Assembly: GCF_963855985.1 (NCBI RefSeq)
Contig: NC_087100.1
Coordinates: forward strand, 8,281,001 to 8,345,000
Source of the DNA: Ostrinia nubilalis
Lineage: Eukaryota; Arthropoda; Insecta; Lepidoptera; Crambidae
Length of the DNA stretch: 64,000 bases
Reading direction: 5' to 3'
The notes beneath the pieces are model-generated. The model worked only from the letters and a program-made list of their open reading frames with translations. It was not told where the DNA came from and did no database searches. Of this stretch, positions 21,065-34,380 are shown piece after piece (the stretch's first letter is position 1; every line of letters starts with the position of its first letter). A program made the position numbers and the translations under genes.

Positions 21065-22260
21065 CTTCAATTATATCTTCTTGTACACCTAAAATGTCTT
21101 TAATTAATAAATTAATAGGTAAACAAGAACAAACTTGAACAAATAATTTACATTCTAACTAGATAGGTATAGTCCGTATCAATCGAGTTTGGCAAACTTT
21201 GGCAAACATAAGTGCCACTTGTGGTCTAAACTGAATAAATATTTTTGATTTTGATTTTGAATAGGTACAAATGAGACCGACTAATATTGACATCAAAAAG
21301 TTTGTTATTTCATGATGGTTCTTTCATTGAAATGTTGAATTATTTATTCTCTCTCTATTTCAGTCGTTTTTTGACATCTTAATAAGTTTAATCAATGTCT
21401 TTGCATGTACTATGTAAGTGTATGTAAAGACAAATTGGATTCTCACTGTTTGGTGTCGTAAAATGCGATAACCAGGAGGTCAAAGTTATCTGTGTGTAAG
21501 CACAAACTTACAAAAATAGTAGGTACTATGAAGTGAAACTGTAAGTTTAATAGAAAAGGATACCTTTCAAATTCCATGAAACTTTGGGGGAATCCCGGGA
21601 ACTTTAGTTAGACGCATTGTTTGGTAACATAATAGTGATATTGTTAGTTTCAGCTATTAGCACTTCCTTTTCTATGAATTTTAAGTAGTATAATACAACT
21701 GGCGATTCGATTAATGTTAGTAGGTTTCTGCACAATATAGCTCTACATATTCATAAATATCACCAAAACAATGGAACACATTACGACGAATTCCGTGCTG
21801 AATAGCAATCATTAGAAGAGAAAAAAGGTCAATCCACTTAAAAGAAACAAATTATTTAAATAAAACAGCTTTATAATTCCGTAACTTTGATAATAATGTA
21901 GGTACATTTAAAATAGAGATGTAATAAATGTTTAATTCAATCAATAGTATTATGAATAGCCTGGCTGGCTATTATAGCCATGAAACAATAAGCATTATTG
22001 GTAGATTGTAGTTTAAATAAATAATTTAAAGCTTTTTGATATGTAACTCGATCCCATTTACTATTTATTACCTACCTTCATGTTATGATTGCATTAGATT
22101 ACGAAGATCAACCATTAGACTATCAAAAGCCTGTTCTAACACATCCTAGATCTAGACTCTATATTTTTTTCTAAAATGACAGATGTTTGCATGTCTTTTT
22201 TTATGTAGATTTTAAATACAAAATCAAAAGCTAAAATTAAAATTTTTGACACATTTTTAA
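21065..22260. other. AT-rich intergenic region, nothing recognised
   Basis: No gene or repeat boundary was identified between the pogo-like element and the P450 3' end. Confidence 0.4.
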
Positions 22261-22263
22261 TGT

Positions 22264-22269
22264 TTTATT
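22264..22269 (-). terminator. Polyadenylation signal of the P450 gene
   Basis: AATAAA on the minus strand, about 30 nt after the P450 stop codon at 22299-22301. Confidence 0.65.
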
Positions 22270-22298
22270 CGATTTGAAGTATAATTATGCTGTTCTAA

Positions 22299-25200
22299 CT
22301 AAAATCTTGGTTCAAAATTAATTTTAAAAGGTTTCGCTGATAGAGTAAGGCCATCTACGGGTTCGATTGAAGGCATCGATTCTCCAGGAGGTAGTTTTAA
22401 ATTGAACCTTTGCAGAATATGGGTCAAGAACATGAACAGCTCCGATCGGGCCAAACCTTCGCCGATACATCGTCTCTTACCTAAAAAGGGAAAATACACT
22501 GAAGAAATAATAATTGATTTTATGTGCATAGGATGAAAATGAATATGAATTCATGTCATGAGTAACTAATATCCCTACCACAATCCCTACGTCTTAGATG
22601 ACAAATATTCGAGTAAATATTACCATTCATTGTTAAACAAATAAAATAAAATAAATAAATAAATAAATTCACAAAACGAATGACAGAGCAGCCCAATTTG
22701 ATACAGACATTTTTGAGTGATTGAAAATAATTGAAAATAAATAGCAATTCTACCGTAAACAAGGCCCGTTAGAAAATCCACGTGTATCTAAATAAAAATA
22801 TAGTGAAGGTAGATAAATATTACAATAAGTTTGTTTCTTACCAGCACCAAACGGCATGAACCACTCGTCCTGCATGAGGTTCCCTTCCTTCGTAAGAAAC
22901 CGTTCTGGCTGGAACACTTCGGGGTCCTTCCAATGGCTGCCGTGGTGGAGGTCATGTAGAGCCAGCAGAACGAAAGTGCCCTGAAAATAACTGCGACTTA
23001 TGCCCGTTTTCACCAACCAAGCCACCAACCACCAACCGTCCCTAACTTTTAAGTGAACAAAATTCCTGTTATGTGTTTCTTACTTAAAAAATAGGGATTG
23101 ATGGTGAAAACGGCATTATTCTCATATACGCAAAAAAATAATGATAACTAGTAACTTGTTTGTTAATATTTACATTAAATATAACTCGCATTATTAATAT
23201 AATTCTTATTTAAAATGCATGTTCTTACTTAAAAGGCCAAGGGCCTACGTACCTGTTTGTGTTTTAAGCGCTAAATGCAGATTTAAATATAAATGTTTAG
23301 TTAATTTGCAAGCGGTAAATAAACTTGTGCGTATTACAAGTTTATAACAAAATCTCCGAATTAAAACATAATTTTCGTTGCGTGGATCTACAATATTTAT
23401 GTACCACATTTTTTTGCAAAACAAAAAGTCAGTTAACATTTTTCGTTAGCTTCATCATACTATAGCTATTTTTAGTGTAGGTACGTAAGTCGCATTTCAA
23501 TATCTGGAAAAATCGAACTTTCTAAGCAGCTCAGATGGTATGAGCGAACAGTACCCGGCAAGCGAAGTTCGTGGGTTCGATTCCCACTTTAGGCATATCA
23601 TTTAAATTTTCATATCTCTTTAGCTAATCCACTTACATCACAATAATAATTGCATGGAAAATTTATTTTTACCTTGGGTATAATGTAGTCGCCAAGCTTT
23701 GCTTCCGCCAACGCCATGTGCGGTATACCAACGGGCGCGATGCTCGCCATTCGCAAAGATTCCATTATCACAGCTTCGGCGTATACCATTCTGTAAATAT
23801 TTGCTATAATTGTTTAATGGACTTAATGATATAAAGCGAAAATTAATATCATGAAGATAGCACAGAAAGTTTTTCATTATGTAAACGTGTCATATAACGT
23901 AAACAATCGAAGTTGTTTTGTTTGTTTAACGTTACGAATAACGCCTACCTATAGGTATTTTTGTATTTATTTTTATGTTTACGAACAATAAATTACGGAT
24001 ACGGAAAGTAATAAAACTTTGATAAAGGCGACCTAAATAGGTTATGCACTTTCTTTGTGCATTATCAAAAACTCGTAAATAAATTAACGTTTAATTAGTC
24101 AAGTATTTAATTTTATAAGTATTTTGCTCAGTCATAAGTACTAATATTATAATGCGAAAGTAACAGACTGTCCGTCTGTCTGAATTACACAATAATTTTC
24201 ATGAATCTTTGGTAGAAGACGAATTGGACCTTGGCGAAGTAAAAGTAACATTAGGACCTACGGCTGAAATGAAATCCTGAAAAACTTTATTAAATTAGTT
24301 TTTAATTACCTTTTTCTGTCGCTTAGCGCCGGAGCCCTATTCTTGCCAACCACCTCGTCAATCTCGTTCTGCAATCGTATCTGAATAGCATCGTTGTGAA
24401 TCAGGTAGAGAAGCATAAACACAGCTGTATTGTTCACCGTCTCTACGCCAGCCTCTAACATGTCTAAACATACCACTTGCAGATCTTCTTCACCTAATAA
24501 AGTATCAATAAATTCATCGTCAAAAGGAACAAGCGATTAAAGGACATGTGTAGTTATTTTGTATGTTACACAATCAATTTATTTTATTTTTAAAATTAAT
24601 GGTACCTCTTTACTTACAAAACGTTTCACTTTTATTGTGCATTTCTATTAAAAAGGCATCGATCACGTCTCTAGGGTTAGTTAAGTCCAGGCTTTCCTTG
24701 TGTTCATCTATAATTTCCTGAAAATAAGTTTTCTTTTAAGGCTTGGTATTTCTGCTAAAGTAGGTATTTCGCGCTGTCAAAATCTGCGCGCGCAATTCTT
24801 CGCCGAAGACAGCGCGCCAAAGAGCTCCCGCCACAATTTCCAGCTACATAGTATAGAAATACGCAGTTGGTTAGGTTAGGTCGACTTCCTTCCCTTCAAG
24901 CGTCACACTCACAACACTTTCTAATACAAATCATATCCAAGTGATACAAATTAAAACACCTTACAGACTTTTTGGGAATATATTCTAGAATCGAATAAAT
25001 ATGAAATATAACTGCAGAAGTAAACACGGTTCAAAGTGGCCGAGGCGTCGCCTGATCTTCTGGAAGTTCTGCGCCGGCTTAAAGAATTTCAAGATTACGT
25101 CACCCGACCTATCGGTAGGCCCTTGGAAGCTTGAGCGACTGGAAAAACATTTTATGATAAGTTACTCTTAGTAGCGATTATTTAGAGCTTGGATAATAAA

Positions 25201-28200
25201 TTATAGTTGTTGCAATTCACGAAGCTTTGCATGTGGTTAATAACATTAATCAGTACACGCATTAATTTTGTTCAGTCTCTTTGTTTATTAATAAATAAAA
25301 ATATCATACTAAAATTGCAGAAACATATTTGTTTGTATTGGTCTGGGTGTTTTCTTTCTATAATATGTATGACGTATGTACGGGGTTCTGTATCGAAAAT
25401 TACTATGAGCATCACACGCGGTTACCTGCTTACCTCTGTGCACTCATGGGAGTTTAAGCAGAGGTCCCTAGAGTTTGACTTTGAGCTTTGTTTATAGTCA
25501 TTACGAAGCAGACTGATGGGAAACTGCACTGTCTTGAATTCGAAAGGGCAATTTGACGGTGTTAGGGGAATTCTAGGAATAAATACAGAGTCTCCTCATT
25601 GAGATTGAGACATTTCAATTTTAGATTTCACTTGTCTTGACATTGAACACAATCTGACATGGAGTTTTCAAACACTTGTAAAAATAAAAAGTAATTAAAT
25701 CAAAGGCACTAAGTAGTATTGATATCAACTTCGAAGAAAATGACTGCCAAAATTACTTTCTACCCGTTCCACACGTCTTTCATGAATTATATTAAGGAAT
25801 TGTTAAGCTAAATTTCAAGTAGATTGAACCAAGGAATCACTTTGTCCCATACAAACTTTGCCCCCGTTTTTCACCCCCTTCATTTCATGACCCCATTTCG
25901 GAAAATCTTTTCTTATGAGATGCCTACGTCATACAAAGAACACACCTTCCAACTTTCAGGTCTCTACGATATCCGTCAGTCATTTAGGACAAAGCATTTT
26001 CATTAGTTGTCCAATACTCTATCGTTCCAGGTATGTCATTGACAGGAGGGCGCTACTATCTTAATGGGTTATTCATTAGTCCCAACTTTATGCCACTTGA
26101 CATTTCAGAATCGTTTGACTTTAGATACCTAAGTGATTTGATATTCGGAGTCTTTTAATGAAATCAAGTTCTGAAATAACTTGAGGTGTTGTACCCGATC
26201 AAGCTTTTCATCGCAGGACAGTTAAATGGTTTTATTATTAGTTTCTTCTCTAAGTCTTAATTTGTCAGAGTAGGTAAAGGCTCCATGAGAGCAAAATTTA
26301 GCATTATAATACAGTGTGAGTCACGTTAAAGTGTACATATGAAAATAGATGAAACTAGACCTATTTTTATCGACAAAAAAGAGGTCAAAAAATTTTTGAG
26401 ATTTTTTTTAAATTTTTTATAGAATTTTTTTTCTTCCAATTACTTATTGTAAAGAAAACGTAATAACTTTTAAACTAAGCGGTATATCCTGATAAAATAA
26501 AAACAGTAATAATGCTAAATAACAGGCGATACTAAAAAAATACATAAAATACACAAAAAATGGCAACAAATAATAAAAAATGAGAATTTTTGAAAAAAAT
26601 CTGCTTTAAAATTTGTGTTTTTTTGGTTATTTGATAAATTTCTCCAAAAAATGCCCCTATAACAGGTGGTTTTTATTACTTTGTATTATTCTCTATCGTA
26701 TTATCTTTGTAAAACCAAAAATCGCATGTCTCTATCCCTATCACAACATTTGCTATGATCGTTTGAACAAAGGCCTGCCACAACATTATTCTCCGCTACA
26801 GTTAGAGACAATTTTAATTTTAACTAAAAAGCTTATTTTACTTCGAAATCTTTTGTTTTTATTTGAAATCTAACTTGTCTTTATCAAAATAACAAATCTA
26901 GGGCCATTTTCAATTTCGTTGTTAACGAAGCGTTGAATGGCGCGCCCGGAGAGGCTTAGTTCAAACGATCATTGCAAACGTTGTGATAGGGATAGAGACA
27001 TGTGATTTTTGGTTTTACGAAGGTAATACGATAGAGAATAATACAAAGTAATAAAAACTACCGGTTATAGGGGCATTTTTTGGAGAAATTTATCAAATAA
27101 CAAAAAAAACACGAATTTTAAAGCAGATTTTTTTCAAAAAGTATCATTTTATATTATTTGTTGGCCTTTTTTGTGTATTTTATGTATTTTTTTAGTATCG
27201 CCTGTTATTTAGCATTATTACTGTTTTTAATTTATCAGGATATACCGCTTAGTTTAAAAGTTATTACGTTTTCTTTACAATAAGTAATAGGAAGAAAAAA
27301 AATTCTATAAAAAATTAAAAAAAAATCTCAAAAATTTTTTGACCTCTTTTTTGTCGATAAAAATAGGTCTAGTTTCATCTATTTTCATATGTACACTTTA
27401 ACGTGACTCACACTGTATAGTTTTTAATTTTTTTCTTGAAATATTTGACGCCTTGTAATCTCTCGTTAATATATAGGTTCACACAAATAAATAATGTTTG
27501 ACTTCGACTTTAATAATTATGCTCTTACATAATTATAAATAAACTAGGTTTCCGCCCGCTGCTTCGCCCGCGTGGAATTTTTCGGTTTTTATATATTCTA
27601 TTACACTCAGATATAATGTGGCTTTCTATCGGTGAAAGATTTTTTTAAAATCGGTTCAGTTGATCCCGAGATTACCCCTTACAATTTAACAAATATACAA
27701 ACACACAAACTTTACCTCTTTATAATATTAGATATAGATAGGTAATTTGAAACCCTATTTTGTTTTATTCTTTTTTTTATTTTAAATATTTCACAATCCA
27801 AACTAATATTTACTGTAAGTAAATGCTAAATAGTAAATATTAGTTTGGATTGTGAAATATCCTACTAATATTATAAAGGCGAAAGTTTGGGTGTCTAGAT
27901 GTCATGATGTCTGGATGTTTGTTACTCTTTCACGCAAAAACTACTGAACGGATTTTGTTGAAACTTCACAGTATTATTGTTTATAACCCAGATTAACATT
28001 ATGACGATATGTGGCAAGTAAATTTCAATAAATAAATAAGACGTGTCTAAAAAGCGCCATCTATCGTCATTGGTTAAAATCTACAGCACTGGACAAACTA
28101 CGGTATGACGTTCGTAAATATTCATTCGGGGGAAGCCGTGAAACGCCATCTATCAACAACGAAGTAAAACATCATATCTAACGGGGGTAAAACGAAGTCG

Positions 28201-31200
28201 CGGGCTGCCACTAGTTTATAATAGGTAGCTTTCCCTCCGCAACCTTATTGGTATTCCATGTATGTGTCTTTTAACTGATTTCTGTTAAACATTTCATGTA
28301 AAATTTGTCCAGTTATAACTCTATTTACATCTGCATCTGTAAGCAAGGATTCATGTTCTCCAGCCCAGATGCCGAGTACAGAATCGTCTTTCAGTGACGT
28401 GCAGCTGCCCCTATATTTGACCTAATTTTTATTATTTATTTGTGTCATTGTGCTCTTCTAAAGAGTGTAAGACGATTATATGTAGGTACTATAAAAATGT
28501 AATTTTAACTCATTGGTTTTGTCTCATATTTGAGGAATGTACATACTATGTATCATGAGTAGGGTCTTAGTTTAAAAGGATGCCAACGATTTAAATTTCA
28601 ATAGGTAGACAAAATTCATAATTCTTAATTATCAAAAATTTTAGCTTTCTCCAGTAACACTGATGTTATTATACTGTGACTCATCAAAGTCATAATTGTC
28701 AAAAATATTGACAAATCGCGAACTGTCACGACCAAAAAACTGACACGCGTCCGTCCTCCGTAAGCGCCACCGCGCGACTGATTGAGATTGTCCAAGCCGT
28801 CATGAGCGATTTTTTCCACATTTTTTAACATAGTAACTAAATAAGAGCCAATATAAAAATTTCATCCGTTAAAAGCCCTCAAGTTATTTCTGAACTTTAG
28901 TTTAGTAAAAGATTCAAAATCTCAAATCGCTTATTTAAAAAATAAAACCATAAATAGAAAACGAATAGAGGTAACTTTGGGAATTTATTCTATCGAGTCA
29001 ACTTCATCAAATCGTGTTTCCATCCGTTAATAGCCCTAGAAAATATCCTCAACTATGCCCAAATAAAATCTTAGCCTTTAATTTTACTGTTTAGTACCTC
29101 AAAAATGAAAAATGAAAACCTCATTTTCGCCATTTTCACTGCTACCCGGCCTTAAACAGATTTATTAGACTACTGAGATCGTATGCAGCTATCGGTGGAT
29201 TGTAGAAACCAGTTCAGTGGACATAAAAATAGCTTATATTTTGAGTAATAAAACCTGAGTTTAAAAATGCTACTAAGATAATAATATGGGCATAAAGAAA
29301 CAACAAAATGTTTATTTTTCTTATTGCATGCTACATATCAATCTGTCCAAGTAAAAACAAGATACAGGGTAACTAATTAAAAAAAAAAACAATAAAAAAC
29401 TGTAGCGACGTTTGGTAATTAATGTAAAGTTTAATTAGTGATTCTAAATGTGTTTTAAAATGCTGTTTGTTTTCTAACAATAAAAAAGAAATAAAAAAAG
29501 TCTTGCTCTTTATGTTTGAACTTTGAACATTGACTACATGTTACAAGTCACAACAAAAACGTAAAACTATTTTTTTAAGCCATTTTTTTAATTATTAATT
29601 TTAATATTAATTTAATACCAATCGATCAACGTGGAAAGCATTAGGGGAGGCCTATGTTCAGCAGTGGACGTCCTATGGCTGAAATGATGATGATGATGAT
29701 GAATATTAATTAAATATTTTACACGACATTCGTTTGTTTGCGTCTCATCTCTATCATGACACTGAGAAGATGCCGACCAAAAGCAAAACAGTATAAATAT
29801 TATTTTCAATATTATGTAATTTATGTCGAGATTTCACGGTCATATTGGACGCAAAGATATTATTAAGCTTAACTGCTATCTTATCTGCACGGATACATAA
29901 CTAATTATATCTCGATGGTTTGACGCAGATTCAGATTTAGAGAAGCAATGTTATTTGTGTTGTTTTTTACGCAGATGATTATTAGAATTATAAAACAATA
30001 ACATCTATACAGTCGCAAGATATTTTTATATTGATTCATATTTAGAAATAAAAAAGATCATTTTGCACCTTTTTAAGCCAAAAATACTTTAAGACTTGAA
30101 CTCTATCCGAACGAAGTCACGGGCGTGCATGATATATCTTTAGGTAGGTACCAGTTATCTGTTCATTTAGTTCGTATGACAGTTTTAGGTGAAGTACACC
30201 TTGAATTGATCATTTGCATGAGGATTGAATTGATTAAAATAATATAAAGCCGAAGTAAGTATATTTGCAAAGTCAGATGAGTGTTTTTAAAAATGTAATA
30301 ACTTAGATAACCCTGTACGCGTCATTATTTGAGAAAAATAGGTTATAACCTTGGTGTTTTATTATTGTCTGAATTATCGCTACATATCTTAGTTCCTTGT
30401 TGTTCAATAACTCACTCTTAGAAACTGGTGAAGAGCCCGATGCACTGCGGTCATTTCGGTGTACCCTATGAAGTCTGGAATGACGTGCCTCAGGTAAGGC
30501 ATAGAAGTTAACACTCCACCGCTCATATCCGCCACTTTGAAACACCGATTGATCAAATCACAGAGGTTTTTGAGACGTTCATCATCGAGTTCGTATCTAA
30601 AAAAGATAGTAATTAATTAATATGACTGCATTTTGTTTTTACAGTGTTACACGCACTATAAGCGTGTTTAAATTATTGTTATGCAGATAATAACACTCAG
30701 TTTAACGTGGTTTAATCATGTTCTACATAAGATATACATGACTACAGAAACCATAGCTTAAGCTCGGCTTAGTTTCCTGGTTCGATTTTGGAACCCAATT
30801 TAGAACATGATTTGTTCCAAGTTGGTTTGGGTCTAGATGTGCATTTATGCATGTACAGAAGAAACTAATACACATTTAGCAAATTATAGTGGGTATGTTC
30901 CTTCTTAAGCATCCTGTGAAAGTCATCACGTTACATTTAATGAATAAAAATGAAATCAACTAAAATAGTGGATAGGAAACAAAAATATTCTCTTACCTTT
31001 TCCCCGCTACAAACCGCCATACGATATTGATGATGGAAATGTCAAACATGCCATTGACTAGAACTGGTGCGCGGATTTTTTGTAGCCTATCCACTAGAGT
31101 TTGACATTCTTCGGCGATATGGAGTTCCATCTGTCTGGAGCCGTAGCCGAAGCCTTTCAGGAACTTCAGCGCTACTCGTCTGGTTTTACTCCAGGATGAG

Positions 31201-31900
31201 CCGTCATTGAAAACAATACCTGGAGGTTTCAGTGATAATAAGGTGTTTACGTTTACCAAGTTATACAAGTAATAAACGTAGGTGCGACAAAATTTTAATC
31301 TGAAGTGGGATAATTGGACATCTACAATTTTTCAGTTACTTAGTTCGTAAAAATAATAAGCAGTCGAGCTTTTCTTTTCATAACTAGAGAACGGTCAGAT
31401 TTGCTACGAATTTTGTTATGCCTTTTATATCATTACTACGAGAAATAAGAAAATCTATGTATAAGCAATAAATAGTTACTAGGTAGGTACTCACCAAGTT
31501 TTTTCCCAAAAGACCGCATCGTGTACAAAAAGCCGTCGGGCCGTCCGTCAAATACATCTCGCGCTATGACATCCTTGATCAAATCTTTGCCAAACACAAC
31601 CACGACGTTTACGACGCCAAGTCTTAGACCCAGCAAGTTCCCGTAACGGTGAGACCAAGACTTCCACACGCTATGGTGATATTTCACTTTCTTTAACTCA
31701 AATAAAACCGACAAAAGATTACCTACAATTGGCAGTATTTTAGGTCCTAAAAAAGAAAACTTAGCATTTAGTTCACTATGAAACATCGTGTAAAATAATG
31801 TTAATTTTTAATATTAACCTGGGGGGTATAAGTTTGGTCTATTCACTCTTATATTTAAGAAAAAATAAATCAAAATTATTACAACGATTATTGCCCACAT
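22299..31900 (-). CDS. Cytochrome P450, clan 2 (microsomal), complete
   Basis: This is a haem monooxygenase anchored in the ER by an N-terminal helix ([14 protein letters not shown]), followed by the PPGPK proline hinge. Exons: 31819-31900, 31495-31746, 30997-31219, 30416-30596, 24618-24717, 24310-24493, 23673-23790, 22842-22980, 22299-22480. All junctions are GT-AG and phases agree, giving 486 aa, the usual size. Motifs: oxygen-binding AGVET (294-298), E351-S-L-R354 (K helix), PERF (405-408), and haem loop FGAGKRRCIG with Cys431. Nothing essential is missing. By overall style it is clan 2, perhaps near the CYP15/CYP305 group that includes methyl farnesoate epoxidases; I cannot fix the subfamily without alignment. 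Intron 4 is 5.7 kb because a TTAA-flanked element with nested repeats sits in it. Confidence 0.93.
23520..23597 (+). other. tRNA-like sequence (SINE head or tRNA pseudogene)
   Basis: There is a D-arm-like CAGCTCAGATGGTATGAGC and a perfect T-arm GTGGGTTCGATTCCCAC, so both internal polymerase III boxes are present. The acceptor stem pairs imperfectly and no normal anticodon stem forms. It lies in the P450 intron between exons 7 and 8 on the opposite strand. I read it as tRNA-derived rather than a working tRNA gene. Confidence 0.6.
25740..26070 (+). repeat. Dispersed repeat, probable retrotransposon 3' UTR
   Basis: Text such as 'gcccccgtttttcaccccct' and 'ggagggcgctactatctta' resembles a non-LTR 3' untranslated region. 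Its tail recurs in inverted orientation near 5275-5345 in the ENT4 gene. The family is not determined. Confidence 0.45.
26312..27415. mobile_element. Foldback mariner-like element (long inverted repeat)
   Basis: Each end is CAGTGTGAGTCACGTTAAAG or its complement, flanked by TA (26310-26311, 27416-27417). The arms are unusually long: the left arm to about 26770 pairs with the right arm from about 26970, leaving about 200 bp of loop. No transposase is present. It is nested inside TTAA-flanked copy A in P450 intron 4. Confidence 0.8.
27541..28225. mobile_element. Clustered short dispersed repeats
   Basis: 27541-27735 is a relative of the repeat at 1526-1771 (CCGCCCGCTGCTTCGCCCGC... 'ataatattag'). 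27865-28220 is a repeat of the same broad kind in the other orientation, ending near 'cgaagtcgcgggctgccact'. Between them, 27788-27862 is a near-perfect hairpin ('cacaatccaaactaatattt' pairing with its complement). Confidence 0.55.
28625..28831 (-). other. Small ORF conserved in the TTAA-flanked elements
   Basis: It encodes a 68-residue peptide beginning [20 protein letters not shown]. Almost the same peptide is encoded at 44134-44325 and 63619-63810. I recognise no domain. Preservation may simply reflect recent copying of the element. Confidence 0.35.
29617..29701 (+). mobile_element. RTE-type retrotransposon tail
   Basis: The last ~85 bp of the same retrotransposon ('tatgttcagcagtggacgtc', then (GAT)n). 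It is flanked by near-identical 'aatattaatttaat' / 'aatattaattaaat' target duplications, in P450 intron 4. Confidence 0.8.
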
Positions 31901-34025
31901 CCTGGTGGTTACACGGTTAAACTGAAAATATTAAATTCAACAGAATTTAACCATCATTCATATGGATATGAGTAATTGTCATACGAAATTTCATTCAAAT
32001 TAAAACATGATGTTTAGTTAGATAATATTGATATTCATATTTTCTTTAAACGATTTCCAATGAACACGAGTCTACTATTGTTAACTGGTTTTATTTACCC
32101 ACCTAAAATCTTAATAGTAGAGCGGATTTACGTGTAACTGTGACACAAAAATAATAGTTATGTATCCTCAACCCATAGGAGTTCCACTGCTAGGCACATC
32201 TCTCCATGCAGTGAAGGCACAGAAGGTAGCTATGCAGGCTAGGTTGTTTTTTTTAAGTTTCAAAGTTTTCCTTCCCTTGCACGATTATGTTGTGCTTAGA
32301 TTTCTCTTACATTACAGGTTACCCCAATGCGATAGAGTAGATTAATTAGTACTTATTATCTAACAAATAAAATTGCCGGTAAAATATTGGTATTGTACAC
32401 GCCCGCCCCGTTAGATAGCGAAGCTTTTTACAAGGTTTTATTTAGTTTCACCTGTATAACATAAATTAGTTCAATTGCCACAGACAGCACCCAACTATCA
32501 TACATAGTTGAAACCATTTCACTATAAGTACGAGTACCTACTTAATACTTACAGTACTTCGAATATATTTAACTGAATCATGTTAGTATAGATTACATAG
32601 ATATGATTAGAAGCTGAATAACGGCCTATCTCAGTTAATTATCCACCAAAACGCAATCAGCTGTCGTTGCATCTCATTTTACACCGATAAGGGTCTACGA
32701 AATCAAACTATGTAGTAGTCCCTGATAACCACAATCTCATTACTTAGAATGTAAATAATGATAACGTTTTTTATGGCGTTATGAGAAACGGGTGCGTCGA
32801 TGTTAGAGATAAGACTATGGTGAATAATAATATGATAAAAGGGATGTTGTTGTTTTACTCCCATAAGTCGTAGGTTTAGTTTAGTCGTAATTTAAAACAA
32901 CTAATAATAAATTTTATTTTATTTTAGTTAGAAGAATTCGTTTATGTATTTAATTTCAATAAATTCATTTGGTATAGTTTATAGCAATGTTTGGTCTTTC
33001 TTTTCGATTAAAGGTCTCGTATGTTAGGTAACGGGCATTAAAATTATCCTCTTTATTACAAAAAGTTAATGGAAATGACATTTTAAACCCGTGTTTTTTT
33101 TAATCCACAACGAGGAAGCTCTTGGCCTGTATCTCACCTGATGGTAAGTTAATCCCGGGTTCAACTTTTTTGTAATAAGGGGTTATGTGCCTTTATTCTT
33201 CTCTGAGTTAAATACGTCTAGGAATACCCGTGTGAGTCAGACGTCAATGCGATTTCCGGTAGATAAACAATGAATGCAATACAGCAACTAAGCAATTTGT
33301 CGAATGTTAGGCCGATTTTTTCAAAGCAGCTTTTACGGTTGACTCAGACTATACCTGGGTTTACTCGGTCTATTATCCGATTGTATTTGAGTTTTAAATT
33401 GAGCAATCACCCCATAATTTACTCCAGTATTTACTGCATTTGTTCTCTATAAGGATAGAGATTCAAATACCCTCTTGGGTATTTTAATCTAACTCTGGAC
33501 GTCAAGAGGTGATCTTGATTCAGACGACGTCTCGCGGAGGCGTCAATAAAAACGCGGAAAAAGGGAATTTATTGGCATTCAAAACTCGATTCAAAAGTAT
33601 TAGATTAAAGCCTGTGAACTGTGGCTAATATTGATATTGAAATTCACCATGAGCTTAATGATACATGTCTACGTTGACATACAATAAATATCAATTTATA
33701 GAAATAAGCTCTACTATGCTACCTGTAATGTCTGTTTATTTACTTAGAATCTGTGTACGCAGTACGACGAACTATTGAATAAGTAAATAAAAATATTTAA
33801 TTTCTAGCAAAATCATAAGATCCAAACATTTTCGTTATTCTTTTAAAACACGATCATAATGTATTTAGTGTAAAAAAAATATTTCGTTAATTTAGTTCTA
33901 AAATCATTTCAATCTCTCTTTGTACAAAAAGTTCATAAAGTTAATTTAATAGTTACTAAATGTAATATGAGTAACCGATCATGACTTTAACGTAAGACAG
34001 ACGCAACTCTACATTATCGCAGACA
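31901..34025. other. Intergenic region between P450 and PNP genes
   Basis: AT-rich with no gene recognised. At 33091-33150 is the 3' end of the SINE family found at 57976-58314, in reverse orientation ('ccacaacgaggaagctcttg', 'gcctgtatctcacctgatgg'). The 5' control region of the minus-strand P450 must lie near 31901, but I see no clear core promoter. Confidence 0.5.
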
Positions 34026-34380
34026 TGCCCACCTAGAGATTGCAATCCGGATTATTCGAAATTCGAAAATATCTGAAAAATCCGGATTTTGAGGCTATAA
34101 AAAAATCCGGATTTTGACTTTGAAATCCGGTTTTTTCGAATATTTTACCCCAAAAATTTTATCATAAAATCATAAACCAAAATATCTATTGAATGCAACA
34201 TGGATGCAAAACAAGCGAAGTTTTGATTGAACTTCGTCGCACAATAACGCGATATGCCGCATGCGTAAGTGAATTCGCTAGTCGGCCAGTGAGTTTTATA
34301 CGAGACGCTGATTCTGAAACACCATATCGCTGAGTTTTAAAGAGCAGCTAAATCGGCAAATATCCCTTGCAAGTGTAAGT

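Larger units (their letters stand above)
24740..29151. mobile_element. TTAA-flanked repeat element, copy A
   Basis: It is bounded by TTAA at 24736-24739 and 29152-29155. It starts GGCTTGGTATTTCTGC and ends with the complement of GGCCGGGTAGCAGTG, so the terminal inverted repeats are short and imperfect. The outer ~700 bp at each end match copies B (41990-44645) and C (61963 onward). The middle (about 25430-28420) is different and filled with other repeats. TTAA duplication points to a piggyBac-like mechanism, but no transposase is visible, so it would be non-autonomous. It lies in P450 intron 4. Confidence 0.7.
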
